From assembly GCA_015207155.1 (NCBI GenBank), contig JADEXK010000002.1, forward strand, positions 124,001 through 188,000: a stretch of 64,000 nucleotides of DNA, in the 5' to 3' direction. Numbering within the stretch: position 1 is the stretch's first letter; every line of letters begins with the position of its first letter. Below are positions 1 to 9,113 of this stretch, one piece after another. The stretch is from Nostocales cyanobacterium LEGE 11386 (lineage in GTDB: Bacteria; Cyanobacteriota; Cyanobacteriia; Cyanobacteriales; Nostocaceae). The notes under the pieces were generated by a model that had not been told where the DNA came from, searched no databases, and saw only the letters and a program-made list of their open reading frames with translations. A program made the translations under genes and the position numbers.

Positions 1-361
1 AAGCTGTATTAAATCTGCCTATATCAATATTCCTACCTTCAATTTCAAAATAGGCATGAGCTGCTACATTTCCTAATTCAAAAGCGCCACTACGACCAAT
101 TAAATAAGCTTGCTGAATATCAGTTAAGGGAAAGCTCAAATGCTGTTTTTCTGGCTCTGGAACAATTTGGGGTAGGGACGAAATGGCAGTGGTTTTTGTT
201 TGAGTTAATAGCTCTAAAATCGCTGCTTTGTGTTGCTGTAATTCGGTTCGCAAAAGTGGTGTGATGACACCTTTAGGAGCGCGGTAGTAAAGTTTTTCTT
301 CCTCAACCCAAAGTTTTATGCCTGCGTCCTGGACTTTAGCTAAAAACTCAGTAGTGATCAT
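1..361 (-). CDS. NRPS, N-terminal part only (TubC docking domain + start of Cy domain); runs off the window
   Basis: This is the 5' end of the next assembly-line gene downstream. The first ~50 residues (MITTEFLAKVQDAGIKLWVE...) match the TubC-type N-terminal docking domain seen on the other NRPS proteins here. They are followed by PLTDIQQAYLIGRSGAFELG, the opening of a condensation/heterocyclization domain. Its ATG overlaps the stop of the preceding NRPS in an ATGA junction, so the two are translationally coupled. The entry motif is the same as in the three complete Cy-containing NRPSs, so a further cysteine heterocyclization module is likely, but the Cy and A signature residues lie outside the window. 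Any release domain would be here or further on. Confidence 0.9.
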   Translation of the reverse strand, partial: MITTEFLAKVQDAGIKLWVEEEKLYYRAPKGVITPLLRTELQQHKAAILELLTQTKTTAISSLPQIVPEPEKQHLSFPLTDIQQAYLIGRSGAFELGNVAAHAYFEIEGRNIDIGRFNTA

Positions 362-3300
362 AATGTTCCTTCCTCCCAATCCTCACTATTAGTAACTGTT
401 TTCAGGTTAATTTGTTGGTCTTGTAGCTCAATTTTTCCTCCCAGTAAGCAGTAAAGATAAATATGACTTGGTTCTAATGCAAATAAATTTCGTACTCGCT
501 CAAAATCACAAGCACCAATTTGGCATAGTCCGATGTCAGATTCAGCAGCAGACATTTCTAGAAGTTGGGTCATTAATCCAGCTTCTATCAGACAAAAATC
601 TCGACTCAATTCACCGTACATCGGGGCTATAGCGGCGAGTTGCCCAATAAGAAATATAGAAAAAGCACTTTCATCAAAAATCAGTTGATTTTGTAACCCG
701 TGGATGTTGCGTTCAATTTCTTTATGGAGTTGTAACGCTATTAACTGATGTTCTACTGGATGATAATAATAGATACCTGCTGATAAACCTGCAATGCGGT
801 TAGGTTTAATATAAAGATAAGCTTGAACTGGATAAAGTCCCCCAGCCGAAGCATATAAAAATTTGGGTTGACCATTGATGAAAGTTTGTTGCCAACAACT
901 TAAAAATTGACTAAAATTTTCCCAGGAAATTGCTTGTTGCTGGAATTGGCGAGAACTGCGTCTTGTGAGATAATTATGTTTTAAATTATCACTTAAATCA
1001 GGTATAATTAACTGATTTTTAGGGGAATTTCTATCCACTGGACGCAAACCTAAACGCAATTTTTTAAATTGTTGGCGTTCTTCTAGTTCAATGATGGGTT
1101 GATAGGTGTGGGTTAAGTCTTTTGATACTTCTGGCTTGGCTGTAAGTAAATGTTCTTCGTAATATTTAGCGATATCATCAATAGTTGCTAAACGCATCAA
1201 ATCCTTAATAGGCAAGCGATAGCTAAACTGTTGCTCTAACTGATTGGCTATCTTGACAATATCCACGGATGTAGCTCCCATTGCCAAAAGATTAGTCTGA
1301 GTGCTGATGGTGGTAATATTAAGTACGCTTTGTACTACCTGTGTAATTTGGAGAGCGATCGCATGATTGCTAATACTTGTTTCCTGGGAATTTAATCTCA
1401 CTATTTCTGGGACGGAAGGTAGCGCTCGACGGTCTATTTTTCCATTGGGTGTGAGTGGTAAACTATCTAAAAATATCAACTGAGAAGGCACCATATAATC
1501 TGGTAACTTCTCCTGTAATTGCTGGCGCAGTTCTGCTTCTGTTACCGTTGCCGAGTACAAGACAATATAGGCAATTAATCGCTGAGAATCATGGCGTGCT
1601 TTGATGGCTTGTACGACTGCTTGCTTCACCGCAGATAATTGCTCAAATGCTGTTTCTATTTCTCCTAACTCAATGCGATAACCTTGCACTTTTACTTGTA
1701 AGTCTGACCGTCCGACAAAAACAATGTTGCCATCAGGTAAGTAATAGCCAAGGTCGCCAGTTTTATATAATCGTTCACTGGTGCAGGGGTGAATTATGAA
1801 GCTGGCTTGGGTTTTTACCTCATCCCGCCAATATCCTTGAGCTAGTCCTATCCCACCGATATATAATTGTCCAACAACCCAGGTGGGACAAGGTTCTAAT
1901 GTTTCTGTAAGTACATTAAAACTTTGGTTTGCTAGGGGGCGACCATAGGGAATACTCTTCCAAGTGGGGTCAACTTGGGAAATGGGATAAAAAATTGACC
2001 AAATTGCAGCTTCTGTCGCACCACCCAGACTGACAACTTCCACCCCCAAGGATAAAGATTTAATGGCTTCAGGTAAACTGAGGGGTATCCAATCACCACT
2101 TAGTAAGACGAGTCTGAGACTATTGCAGATGACATGAGGATGAGTGACATGATCATCTACTAACATCTGCATGAGAGCCGGGACGGAGTTCCAGATGGTA
2201 ACTTGATGTTGGGCAATGAGTTCTGCCCAGTGCAATGGGTCTTGATTACTAGCTGCATCGGGGATAATTAGGGTTCCTCCAGCAGCTAGAGTCCCGAAAA
2301 TGTCATATACAGATAAGTCAAAGCTCAAAGAAGATAAGGCTAAAACTCGGTCATCGGCATTGACATGAAAGCGCCGATTCATATCAACAATTGTGTTAAC
2401 CACTGCTTGATGAGCGATCGCGACTCCTTTGGGCATTCCGGTAGAACCGGAGGTATAGATGACATAGGCTAGGTCTAATGGTGTGGAGATTGACTCTAAA
2501 GGTTGAGAACATACTGCTTGGTCAGTATCCACACACAAGCGCTGTATACCCTCTGGCCAATCCAGAGTGCTGTGAAGATGAGATTGGGTGAGTATGACTC
2601 GGACTTCTGCCTGTTGCAAAAGATACCAGCGTCGTTCTCTAGGCAGTTCTGGATCAATGGGGACGTATGCTGCACCTGAGAGCAAAATACCCAGTGCGGC
2701 GACAACTTGCTCCCAACCTTTCTGCATCACAATTGCTATTAGTTGCTGGGGATGAGTACCTAATTGTTGCAGTTGCTGGGCAATACTGTGAGCGCGATCG
2801 CTTAACTCTTGATAAGTGAAGGTGCGCTGTGTGGTCACAACAGCTGCTTTGTGTGGATGTCGTGGTACTTGATCCAAAAACAAAGTATGGAGTAAAGCTG
2901 ATTCCGCAATGGGTGTTGCAGTGGCATTAATTATAGCTCGTTGCTGAATTTGGTGATCTGGTAGCAATTGCCTAGTTGTGGTTTGCCATAGTTCATCTTC
3001 ATCGGCTAAACGATGGAGAAAATCGCTATAAGCAGCAAACAGATCATCCAACAATCCCGGTGGGAAAACCTCTTCAACGGCATCCCAATTAAAAACGAGA
3101 TTCCCTTCCTGTTCATAAACTTGATGGTCTAAATAGACTTGGGGTGTTTGGCTAATACTATAAACAATTTCGCCCAACTGCTTGTGAGAAGAATATTGCG
3201 GCTTAGAGGTGTCGTGGGTTAAATTTTCATGGGTGAGAGTGCTAGTAAACACAACAGGCATTAGTGCTTCTAGTGATCGCTCTTGTTGTCGTGCTAAATC

Positions 3301-4521
3301 TCGTAATACTTGCACACCACTATAATGACGGTGTTCCAAATCTTGCCAGAGTTGTTTTTGAATACGCTGCGATCGCACAGTAAAGGTATCTTGAAAAGAA
3401 TTTTCTATTGCTAGTAAAGTTAATGAAGTAAAGTCACCAACTATTTGATTAACTTGAGGATGCAACGGTAGACGATTAAATAAAGTCAGATTAATAGTAA
3501 AACGTGGGTTTTGACTCCAGATAGTGAGGATTTCGGCAAAAGCTGCTAGTAATACCCCAGAAGTTGTTAAATTAGCCTTTCTAGCTCGTTTTTTGAGGCG
3601 ATGCCATGCATCTGTAGGTAATTGACCCGTGCGCCGGACGAAATAGGGATGTTGAATAGTGGTCAGATTCTGGCGTAGTGGTAATTCCGGTGAGGGTGGT
3701 AAAGTTGCTAAACGATTATGCCAATACTCTTGCGATCGCTGGTAGAGTTTTGTCTCTCGTAAGCCAATTTCCGCTAAAACGTAATCTCGAAAAGATATTT
3801 GATAGGTAGGTAAATCAATATCAGGATTTTGAATTAATTGAGCTAGTTGATTTAAAAATATCTCAAAGCTCCAAGCATCGCTAATGAGCAAGTCAAAACT
3901 AATACACAATCGTAGTTTATCTTCATCTAACTGAACACCTTGCAACTCAAACAATGGCCATTGGTCAGATGGGAGGATTTGGTGAGACAGGCGATCGCGA
4001 ATTGCGGCCAATTGACTAGTGACAAACTCAAGATTTTTCCCCCGCAAATCCATAATTTTTATTTTATAAGCAGGGACTTGTGGTAAGATTCTCTGCTGTC
4101 CATCAGGTTGCACAATTGCCCGCAACATCTCGTGATGTTCAATCAATCGCTGCCAGGCTTTTTCTAAACATTCAGGCTCTAAATTGGCTTTTTCAACTTC
4201 TACATAGGTATGTGTTGATACGTTACCTAGCTGAAAATCTGCTTGGCGGCCAATCCAGTAAGCCTGTTGAATATCAGTCAGAGGAAATGGTTGGTAACGT
4301 TCTTTCAAATTAGGTACTATTTGGGCGAAGTCGGGATACCTAATTGTCAAATTATCCTGATTTAAAAACTTGATAATTTCTGTTTTATATTCAGCTAGCT
4401 GAGTGCGTAGGTTAGGTGTTAATTTCCCCTTGGGAGCATTACAGTGTAAACTAATTCCATCAGTAGAAATCTTGATGTCTAATTCATTCAGATGGGATAA
4501 AAATTCTGCAATTGAGTTCAA
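358..4521 (-). CDS. NRPS module: TubC dock - Cy - A(Cys) - PCP - SagB/McbC-type thiazoline oxidase
   Basis: This 1387-residue protein activates and cyclises cysteine and then probably oxidises thiazoline to thiazole. Domains in order are: TubC docking (1-55); heterocyclization (about 75-500, Cy motif DLLISDAWS near 210, the DxxxxDxxS form that replaces HHxxxDG); adenylation (about 545-1050, YTSGSTGMPKG near 690); PCP (GATS near 1085); and a C-terminal nitroreductase-like oxidase (about 1180-1380, with ASAGGLYPVQAYLY). The oxidase sits after the PCP as a terminal domain. Visible A-pocket residues (FDLSVYD, WNSVP, LLSGDW, AAIWS) fit the cysteine code of heterocyclizing systems (D-L-Y-N-L-S-.-I-W). 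The start overlaps the PKS stop by 4 nt (ATGA), and the stop overlaps the next NRPS start. Product chemistry is inferred; the domain calls are firm. Confidence 0.92.
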   Translation of the reverse strand: MNSIAEFLSHLNELDIKISTDGISLHCNAPKGKLTPNLRTQLAEYKTEIIKFLNQDNLTIRYPDFAQIVPNLKERYQPFPLTDIQQAYWIGRQADFQLGNVSTHTYVEVEKANLEPECLEKAWQRLIEHHEMLRAIVQPDGQQRILPQVPAYKIKIMDLRGKNLEFVTSQLAAIRDRLSHQILPSDQWPLFELQGVQLDEDKLRLCISFDLLISDAWSFEIFLNQLAQLIQNPDIDLPTYQISFRDYVLAEIGLRETKLYQRSQEYWHNRLATLPPSPELPLRQNLTTIQHPYFVRRTGQLPTDAWHRLKKRARKANLTTSGVLLAAFAEILTIWSQNPRFTINLTLFNRLPLHPQVNQIVGDFTSLTLLAIENSFQDTFTVRSQRIQKQLWQDLEHRHYSGVQVLRDLARQQERSLEALMPVVFTSTLTHENLTHDTSKPQYSSHKQLGEIVYSISQTPQVYLDHQVYEQEGNLVFNWDAVEEVFPPGLLDDLFAAYSDFLHRLADEDELWQTTTRQLLPDHQIQQRAIINATATPIAESALLHTLFLDQVPRHPHKAAVVTTQRTFTYQELSDRAHSIAQQLQQLGTHPQQLIAIVMQKGWEQVVAALGILLSGAAYVPIDPELPRERRWYLLQQAEVRVILTQSHLHSTLDWPEGIQRLCVDTDQAVCSQPLESISTPLDLAYVIYTSGSTGMPKGVAIAHQAVVNTIVDMNRRFHVNADDRVLALSSLSFDLSVYDIFGTLAAGGTLIIPDAASNQDPLHWAELIAQHQVTIWNSVPALMQMLVDDHVTHPHVICNSLRLVLLSGDWIPLSLPEAIKSLSLGVEVVSLGGATEAAIWSIFYPISQVDPTWKSIPYGRPLANQSFNVLTETLEPCPTWVVGQLYIGGIGLAQGYWRDEVKTQASFIIHPCTSERLYKTGDLGYYLPDGNIVFVGRSDLQVKVQGYRIELGEIETAFEQLSAVKQAVVQAIKARHDSQRLIAYIVLYSATVTEAELRQQLQEKLPDYMVPSQLIFLDSLPLTPNGKIDRRALPSVPEIVRLNSQETSISNHAIALQITQVVQSVLNITTISTQTNLLAMGATSVDIVKIANQLEQQFSYRLPIKDLMRLATIDDIAKYYEEHLLTAKPEVSKDLTHTYQPIIELEERQQFKKLRLGLRPVDRNSPKNQLIIPDLSDNLKHNYLTRRSSRQFQQQAISWENFSQFLSCWQQTFINGQPKFLYASAGGLYPVQAYLYIKPNRIAGLSAGIYYYHPVEHQLIALQLHKEIERNIHGLQNQLIFDESAFSIFLIGQLAAIAPMYGELSRDFCLIEAGLMTQLLEMSAAESDIGLCQIGACDFERVRNLFALEPSHIYLYCLLGGKIELQDQQINLKTVTNSEDWEEGTL

Positions 4522-7500
4522 AATTTAATTTCCTCTCTTTCGTTTAACGTCTCATGATTCGGAGTTGATAATTGTTCAACAGCCCGACGAATTTTCACGA
4601 TATGTGCTGCTATACCCTCAATAGTAGGTTTGTCAAATAGATTACTAACAACTAAATCAACTTGGAATGTTTCGCGCATTTGAGCCATGATTTGTACAGC
4701 TATTAATGAATCTCCACCTAATTCAAAGAAGCTATCATGAATACTTATTGGTTGAATTTTAAGATTTTTTTGCCAGATATTAATTAGTATTTGCTCAATT
4801 TCATTTCTCGGAGCAACATAGTTTGAGGATGGATTATATCTGGGATACAGTGAGGCGGCATCTGTTTTTTCAATATTATTACTAGCTCGTAAAGCTCCAG
4901 GTTTAATCCATTGATTAATTCTGGCTGATAATTCACCAGTGGCAACTACAATTTGATTGATATCATGTCTGGATATAATATACTCAAATGCCTGAATACC
5001 TTGTTCTGGTTTAATTAAAAATTCCGTTTTGCCTAATCCAAATTTGCGCGGTGGCTGCTGGGGATTTTCTAAGTCCCAACCGTCCCAGTTAACAGTCATC
5101 CAAGGCAGAGAATTATTTTGATTATGCCATTGGACAAATACATCCATAAAGAGATTAGCTGCTGCATAAGCAATCAGTCCCACCCCTCCTAAAACTGATG
5201 ATAGTGAAGACATTAATAAGCAAAAATCTAAGTGTTTCTGCTGCAAGAGTTTTTCTAGAACAACTAGCCCTTGAATTTTGGCAATAAATTGCTGTTCACA
5301 ATCTGTTGTTTGCATACTGCCAATAGCAGCAAAATTCTGAGTAATACCCGCCGCATGAATTACGCCATTAATTTGCCCAAAATGTGCTTCTGCTTGAGAA
5401 ATTACATTTTGCATTTGTGATAAATTAGCTATATCAGCGCTGAACACTAAGACTTCTGCACCGAGTTTTTCTAGTTCTAAAACTTGGCGAATTTGGCGAT
5501 TAATTTTGTTGTCCTGGTCATGATTAGATAGCCATTGAGACCATTCATGACGCTGGGGTAAAAGCGAACGTCCTGTGAGAATCAGTTTGGCTTGGAAGTT
5601 CTGGGCGAGATGTTGTGCGAGGATAAATCCCAGATTTCCTAGTCCACCGATAATTAGATATACTCCTTGAGTAGTTAATACAGGTACTGTGGCTGGTGTT
5701 GTCTCAAATTGTACTTGTTCAAAGGTTTGCACCCAGCGCTGATGATGGCGGTAAGCAATGTTTGAATCATAAGTGGGATGATGAAGTTCAGCTAATAACT
5801 GTTGGATGAGTTGTGCTTGTTGTTGGTGAGTATTGGGTAATTCAATATCAATACTGCGACAACTAATATGGGGGTATTCTTGCGGTATGACCTTAATCGG
5901 GCTAAGTAAAGTTGCTTTCTCTGGATGCAGATATTCGGTTCCAGTTACTAGCTGCATGGTGTTGGAGATAACTGTAATTTGGCACTCGTCATGACAGTTT
6001 TGTTTTGCCAGTGCTTGAGCCAGAAACAGTAAGCTATAGAATCCTATGCTTTGAAAGCGTTCAAAATCTGCCAAAATAGGATTTGCAGAATTTACAGGTG
6101 TAATATTCCACAAATGCACAATTGTCTGAGGATACTGATTATTGGCTAGCAGTGCCTTCAGTAAAGCTTTGTAGTCATCGGGTTGTTCGGGATTGAGGGT
6201 ATAGACTGTGGGGTGTATGTTCAATGGTGAGAACACCTGACCGATTTTAACCACTACCACATTTGTGCCTGCTTGTTCTAGCTGTTCTACCAATTGGGAA
6301 CCTACACCGCAGTCATCGAGAAATACCAGTGTACAGGAGTCTGGACGGGGCAGTAAGTTCCTGGTTGGAAGTAAAGAGGGTGGTGCAGATTGCTTCCACA
6401 AAGGCATATTGAACCAGTCAGCAATATCTAATTTCTGACTTGGTGAGGCAGAAACAGGCTGATGTTGTCTGAGTTGAGGGGGTTCAATCCAATAGCGCTG
6501 ACGTTCAAAGGGATAAGTTGGTAAGGGGAGACGTTGGCGTGATTCATGAGGATACAATCCTGACCAATTGAGTTTAACTCCCAATAACCACAGCTGACCA
6601 ATTGTATTTAATAAAAATGCTACATCTGATTGGTCTTCTTGGGGATGGCGTACCGAAGTGAACACAGCAAAAGTAGGATCTGGGTGCTGTTTGGCAAGTT
6701 TACTCAATGTTCGACCAGGCCCCACTTCCAATAAAATTGGTGAGGATTCCTTCAGCAATGTTTGCAAACCTGATGCAAAACGCACGGTTTGCCGCAGATG
6801 CTTTGCCCAATAGTGGGCATCTGTGGCTTGTTGTTCTGTAATCCAGGTGCCGGTGACGTTAGATATGTAGGGAATTTGAGGAGGTCGAAGATGAATTTGT
6901 TGGACTCGTTCAGTAAAAGGGTTAACAATTGGCTGCATCATCCCTGAATGAAAGGCATGGGAAGTATGCAGACGACGACAATTCACACCTTGAGCTACGA
7001 GATGATTTTGTAGTGCTTCTATATCTGCTGTCGCACCGGACACAACACAGGCAGATAATCCGTTAATGGCTGCAAGGGAAAGGGTTGTGCCTAAAAGCGG
7101 TTGCACTTGGAACTCAGATAGTGGCACAGCTAACATACTACCGGGTGGTAGTTGTTGCATTAATTGTCCTCTAGCAGCAACTACAGCTAAAGCATCTTCC
7201 AGAGAGAATACACCTGCTAGGGTGGCGGCGACATATTCCCCAATGCTGTGACCAATGGCGGCAATTGGACGTACTCCCAATTCTATATAGAACTGGGCTA
7301 AGGCGTACTCAATTACAAACAGTGCAGGTTGGGCAATGGCGGTCTGTAGCAGTTGTGCCGATGCGACTTCAGTTTGGTCTGGATTGGGGTACAGCACTGT
7401 TCGCAGGTCGATACCTAAATGCGGTGCTAGTATTTGACAGCAGCGATCAATATGTCTGGTAAAGCTGGGATAAGTCTGGTAAAGTTCCCTTGTCATGTTG

Positions 7501-9104
7501 ACGTACTGCGTACCCTGTCCAGAAAACATCATGACGACGGGGTGATCACTAGGTTTGAGGAGGTGGGCAATAACTCGTTGCGGATCGGATAGGGCAATGA
7601 TGGCATCTTTAAGGTTTTGGCAAACGGTGATTTGGCGATAATCCCAAGCACGGCGACCAACTTGCAGTGTATGGGCAACATCAGCCAAATTTAGTTGGGG
7701 ATGCTGTTGCAGGTGAGTGGCTAAATTAGTTGTCGCTGTTGCCAAAGCCGTAGGGGTTTGAGCAGATAAGACCAGCAATTGCCACGGTGGGGAATTGGGC
7801 AATGGCATTGGCGAAGGCGCTTCTTCGAGAACAATATGCACATTTGTTCCCCCAACACCAAGAGAACTAACACCGGCCCGGCGAGGAGTGTTGCTTGGTT
7901 GCCATTGACAAAGTTGAGTGTTGACGTAAAAGGGACTATTGAGAAAATCAATTTTGGGATTAGGGGCGACAAAATGTAATGTGGGGGGAATTTGTTGATG
8001 TTTGAGTGCGAGGACAGTTTTAATTAGACCAGCTACCCCAGCAGCTGAGCCTAAATGTCCAATATTAGTTTTGACTGAACCAATGGCACACCAACTTTGA
8101 CGTTGATTGGTAATGGGAAATGCTTGGGTAAGTGCGGCAATTTCAATCGGGTCACCGAGTTCTGTGGCTGTACCGTGGGCTTCAATGTAGGTAATGGTTT
8201 GCGGATCAACTGCGGCAATGGATTGAGCTTCTGCAATCACACTCGTTTGCTGGTCGATACTAGGAGCTGTATAACCAAGTTTTAGAGAACCATCGTTATT
8301 AATGGCGGAACCTTTGATGATGGCGTGAATGCAATCTTTGTCAGCGATCGCATCAGCTAACCGCTTGAGGACAACTATACCTACACCACTACCGAAAACT
8401 GTTCCCTGTGCTTGGATATCAAAGCTGCGGCAGTGTCCGTCTGGGGAAAATATCATGTCTTTTTGATACAAATACCCAGATTTGGGGGGAGTGCGGACGG
8501 AAACACCACCTGCCAAGGCCATATCACATTCACCGTTAAGTAAACTTTGACAAGCGCAGTGGATCGCAACTAAAGAAGTCGAACAGGCAGTTTGAACTGT
8601 GACCGCAGGCCCTTTCAGATTTAATTTATAGGATACTCGTGTGCAGAGATAATCTTTATCGTTAGCCAGGATGGCGGAAAATTGCGCTTGTGGTTCTAAT
8701 TGTGGATAAATGTTATGCAGTAGGTAAGTGCTGATTTCTGAACCTGCATAAATACCAATAGCACCTGTATAGCTTTCTGTGTCGTAACCTGCCTGTTCTA
8801 TGGCTTCCCAGGCGTGTTCCAGCAATAGACGATGTTGTGGGTCTAGCATTTCTGCTTCCCTAGCACTAAAGTTAAAAAAAGCAGCATCAAACATATCAAT
8901 GCCAGATATCACTCCATTGGCTTTGACATAATTGGGGTGATTGAGCAAGGTTGCATCTATACCTGAAGTCAGAAGTTCTGGCTCATCAAAAAAGGAAATA
9001 GACTCGACACCATCGCGTAAATTTTGCCAAAATTCATCAATACTATTTGCCCCTGGAAAACGGCAGGACATCCCAATAATAGCTATTTCGGAATTATTGT
9101 TCAT
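4518..9104 (-). CDS. Type I PKS module: KS-AT-KR-ACP
   Basis: This 1528-residue polyketide synthase extends the chain by one C2 unit and reduces the beta-keto group. KS covers about 1-425 (active-site Cys in TACSTS near 171, EAHGTAT, KTNIGHLGSAAG). AT covers about 520-830 (GHSIGEY active site; HAFH specificity motif, usual for malonyl-CoA). KR covers about 1150-1400 (IIGGLGNLG nucleotide site, SSLSSV and YAAAN catalytic region). ACP follows (FFELGGDSL near 1466). No dehydratase, enoyl reductase or methyltransferase is visible, so a hydroxyl should remain. The gene lies 9 bp after the upstream NRPS stop and overlaps the downstream NRPS start by 4 bp. The long AT-KR linker, including a structural-KR-like half, is normal for this class. 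Confidence 0.93.
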   Translation of the reverse strand: MNNNSEIAIIGMSCRFPGANSIDEFWQNLRDGVESISFFDEPELLTSGIDATLLNHPNYVKANGVISGIDMFDAAFFNFSAREAEMLDPQHRLLLEHAWEAIEQAGYDTESYTGAIGIYAGSEISTYLLHNIYPQLEPQAQFSAILANDKDYLCTRVSYKLNLKGPAVTVQTACSTSLVAIHCACQSLLNGECDMALAGGVSVRTPPKSGYLYQKDMIFSPDGHCRSFDIQAQGTVFGSGVGIVVLKRLADAIADKDCIHAIIKGSAINNDGSLKLGYTAPSIDQQTSVIAEAQSIAAVDPQTITYIEAHGTATELGDPIEIAALTQAFPITNQRQSWCAIGSVKTNIGHLGSAAGVAGLIKTVLALKHQQIPPTLHFVAPNPKIDFLNSPFYVNTQLCQWQPSNTPRRAGVSSLGVGGTNVHIVLEEAPSPMPLPNSPPWQLLVLSAQTPTALATATTNLATHLQQHPQLNLADVAHTLQVGRRAWDYRQITVCQNLKDAIIALSDPQRVIAHLLKPSDHPVVMMFSGQGTQYVNMTRELYQTYPSFTRHIDRCCQILAPHLGIDLRTVLYPNPDQTEVASAQLLQTAIAQPALFVIEYALAQFYIELGVRPIAAIGHSIGEYVAATLAGVFSLEDALAVVAARGQLMQQLPPGSMLAVPLSEFQVQPLLGTTLSLAAINGLSACVVSGATADIEALQNHLVAQGVNCRRLHTSHAFHSGMMQPIVNPFTERVQQIHLRPPQIPYISNVTGTWITEQQATDAHYWAKHLRQTVRFASGLQTLLKESSPILLEVGPGRTLSKLAKQHPDPTFAVFTSVRHPQEDQSDVAFLLNTIGQLWLLGVKLNWSGLYPHESRQRLPLPTYPFERQRYWIEPPQLRQHQPVSASPSQKLDIADWFNMPLWKQSAPPSLLPTRNLLPRPDSCTLVFLDDCGVGSQLVEQLEQAGTNVVVVKIGQVFSPLNIHPTVYTLNPEQPDDYKALLKALLANNQYPQTIVHLWNITPVNSANPILADFERFQSIGFYSLLFLAQALAKQNCHDECQITVISNTMQLVTGTEYLHPEKATLLSPIKVIPQEYPHISCRSIDIELPNTHQQQAQLIQQLLAELHHPTYDSNIAYRHHQRWVQTFEQVQFETTPATVPVLTTQGVYLIIGGLGNLGFILAQHLAQNFQAKLILTGRSLLPQRHEWSQWLSNHDQDNKINRQIRQVLELEKLGAEVLVFSADIANLSQMQNVISQAEAHFGQINGVIHAAGITQNFAAIGSMQTTDCEQQFIAKIQGLVVLEKLLQQKHLDFCLLMSSLSSVLGGVGLIAYAAANLFMDVFVQWHNQNNSLPWMTVNWDGWDLENPQQPPRKFGLGKTEFLIKPEQGIQAFEYIISRHDINQIVVATGELSARINQWIKPGALRASNNIEKTDAASLYPRYNPSSNYVAPRNEIEQILINIWQKNLKIQPISIHDSFFELGGDSLIAVQIMAQMRETFQVDLVVSNLFDKPTIEGIAAHIVKIRRAVEQLSTPNHETLNEREEIKF

Positions 9105-9113
9105 AAAAAATAA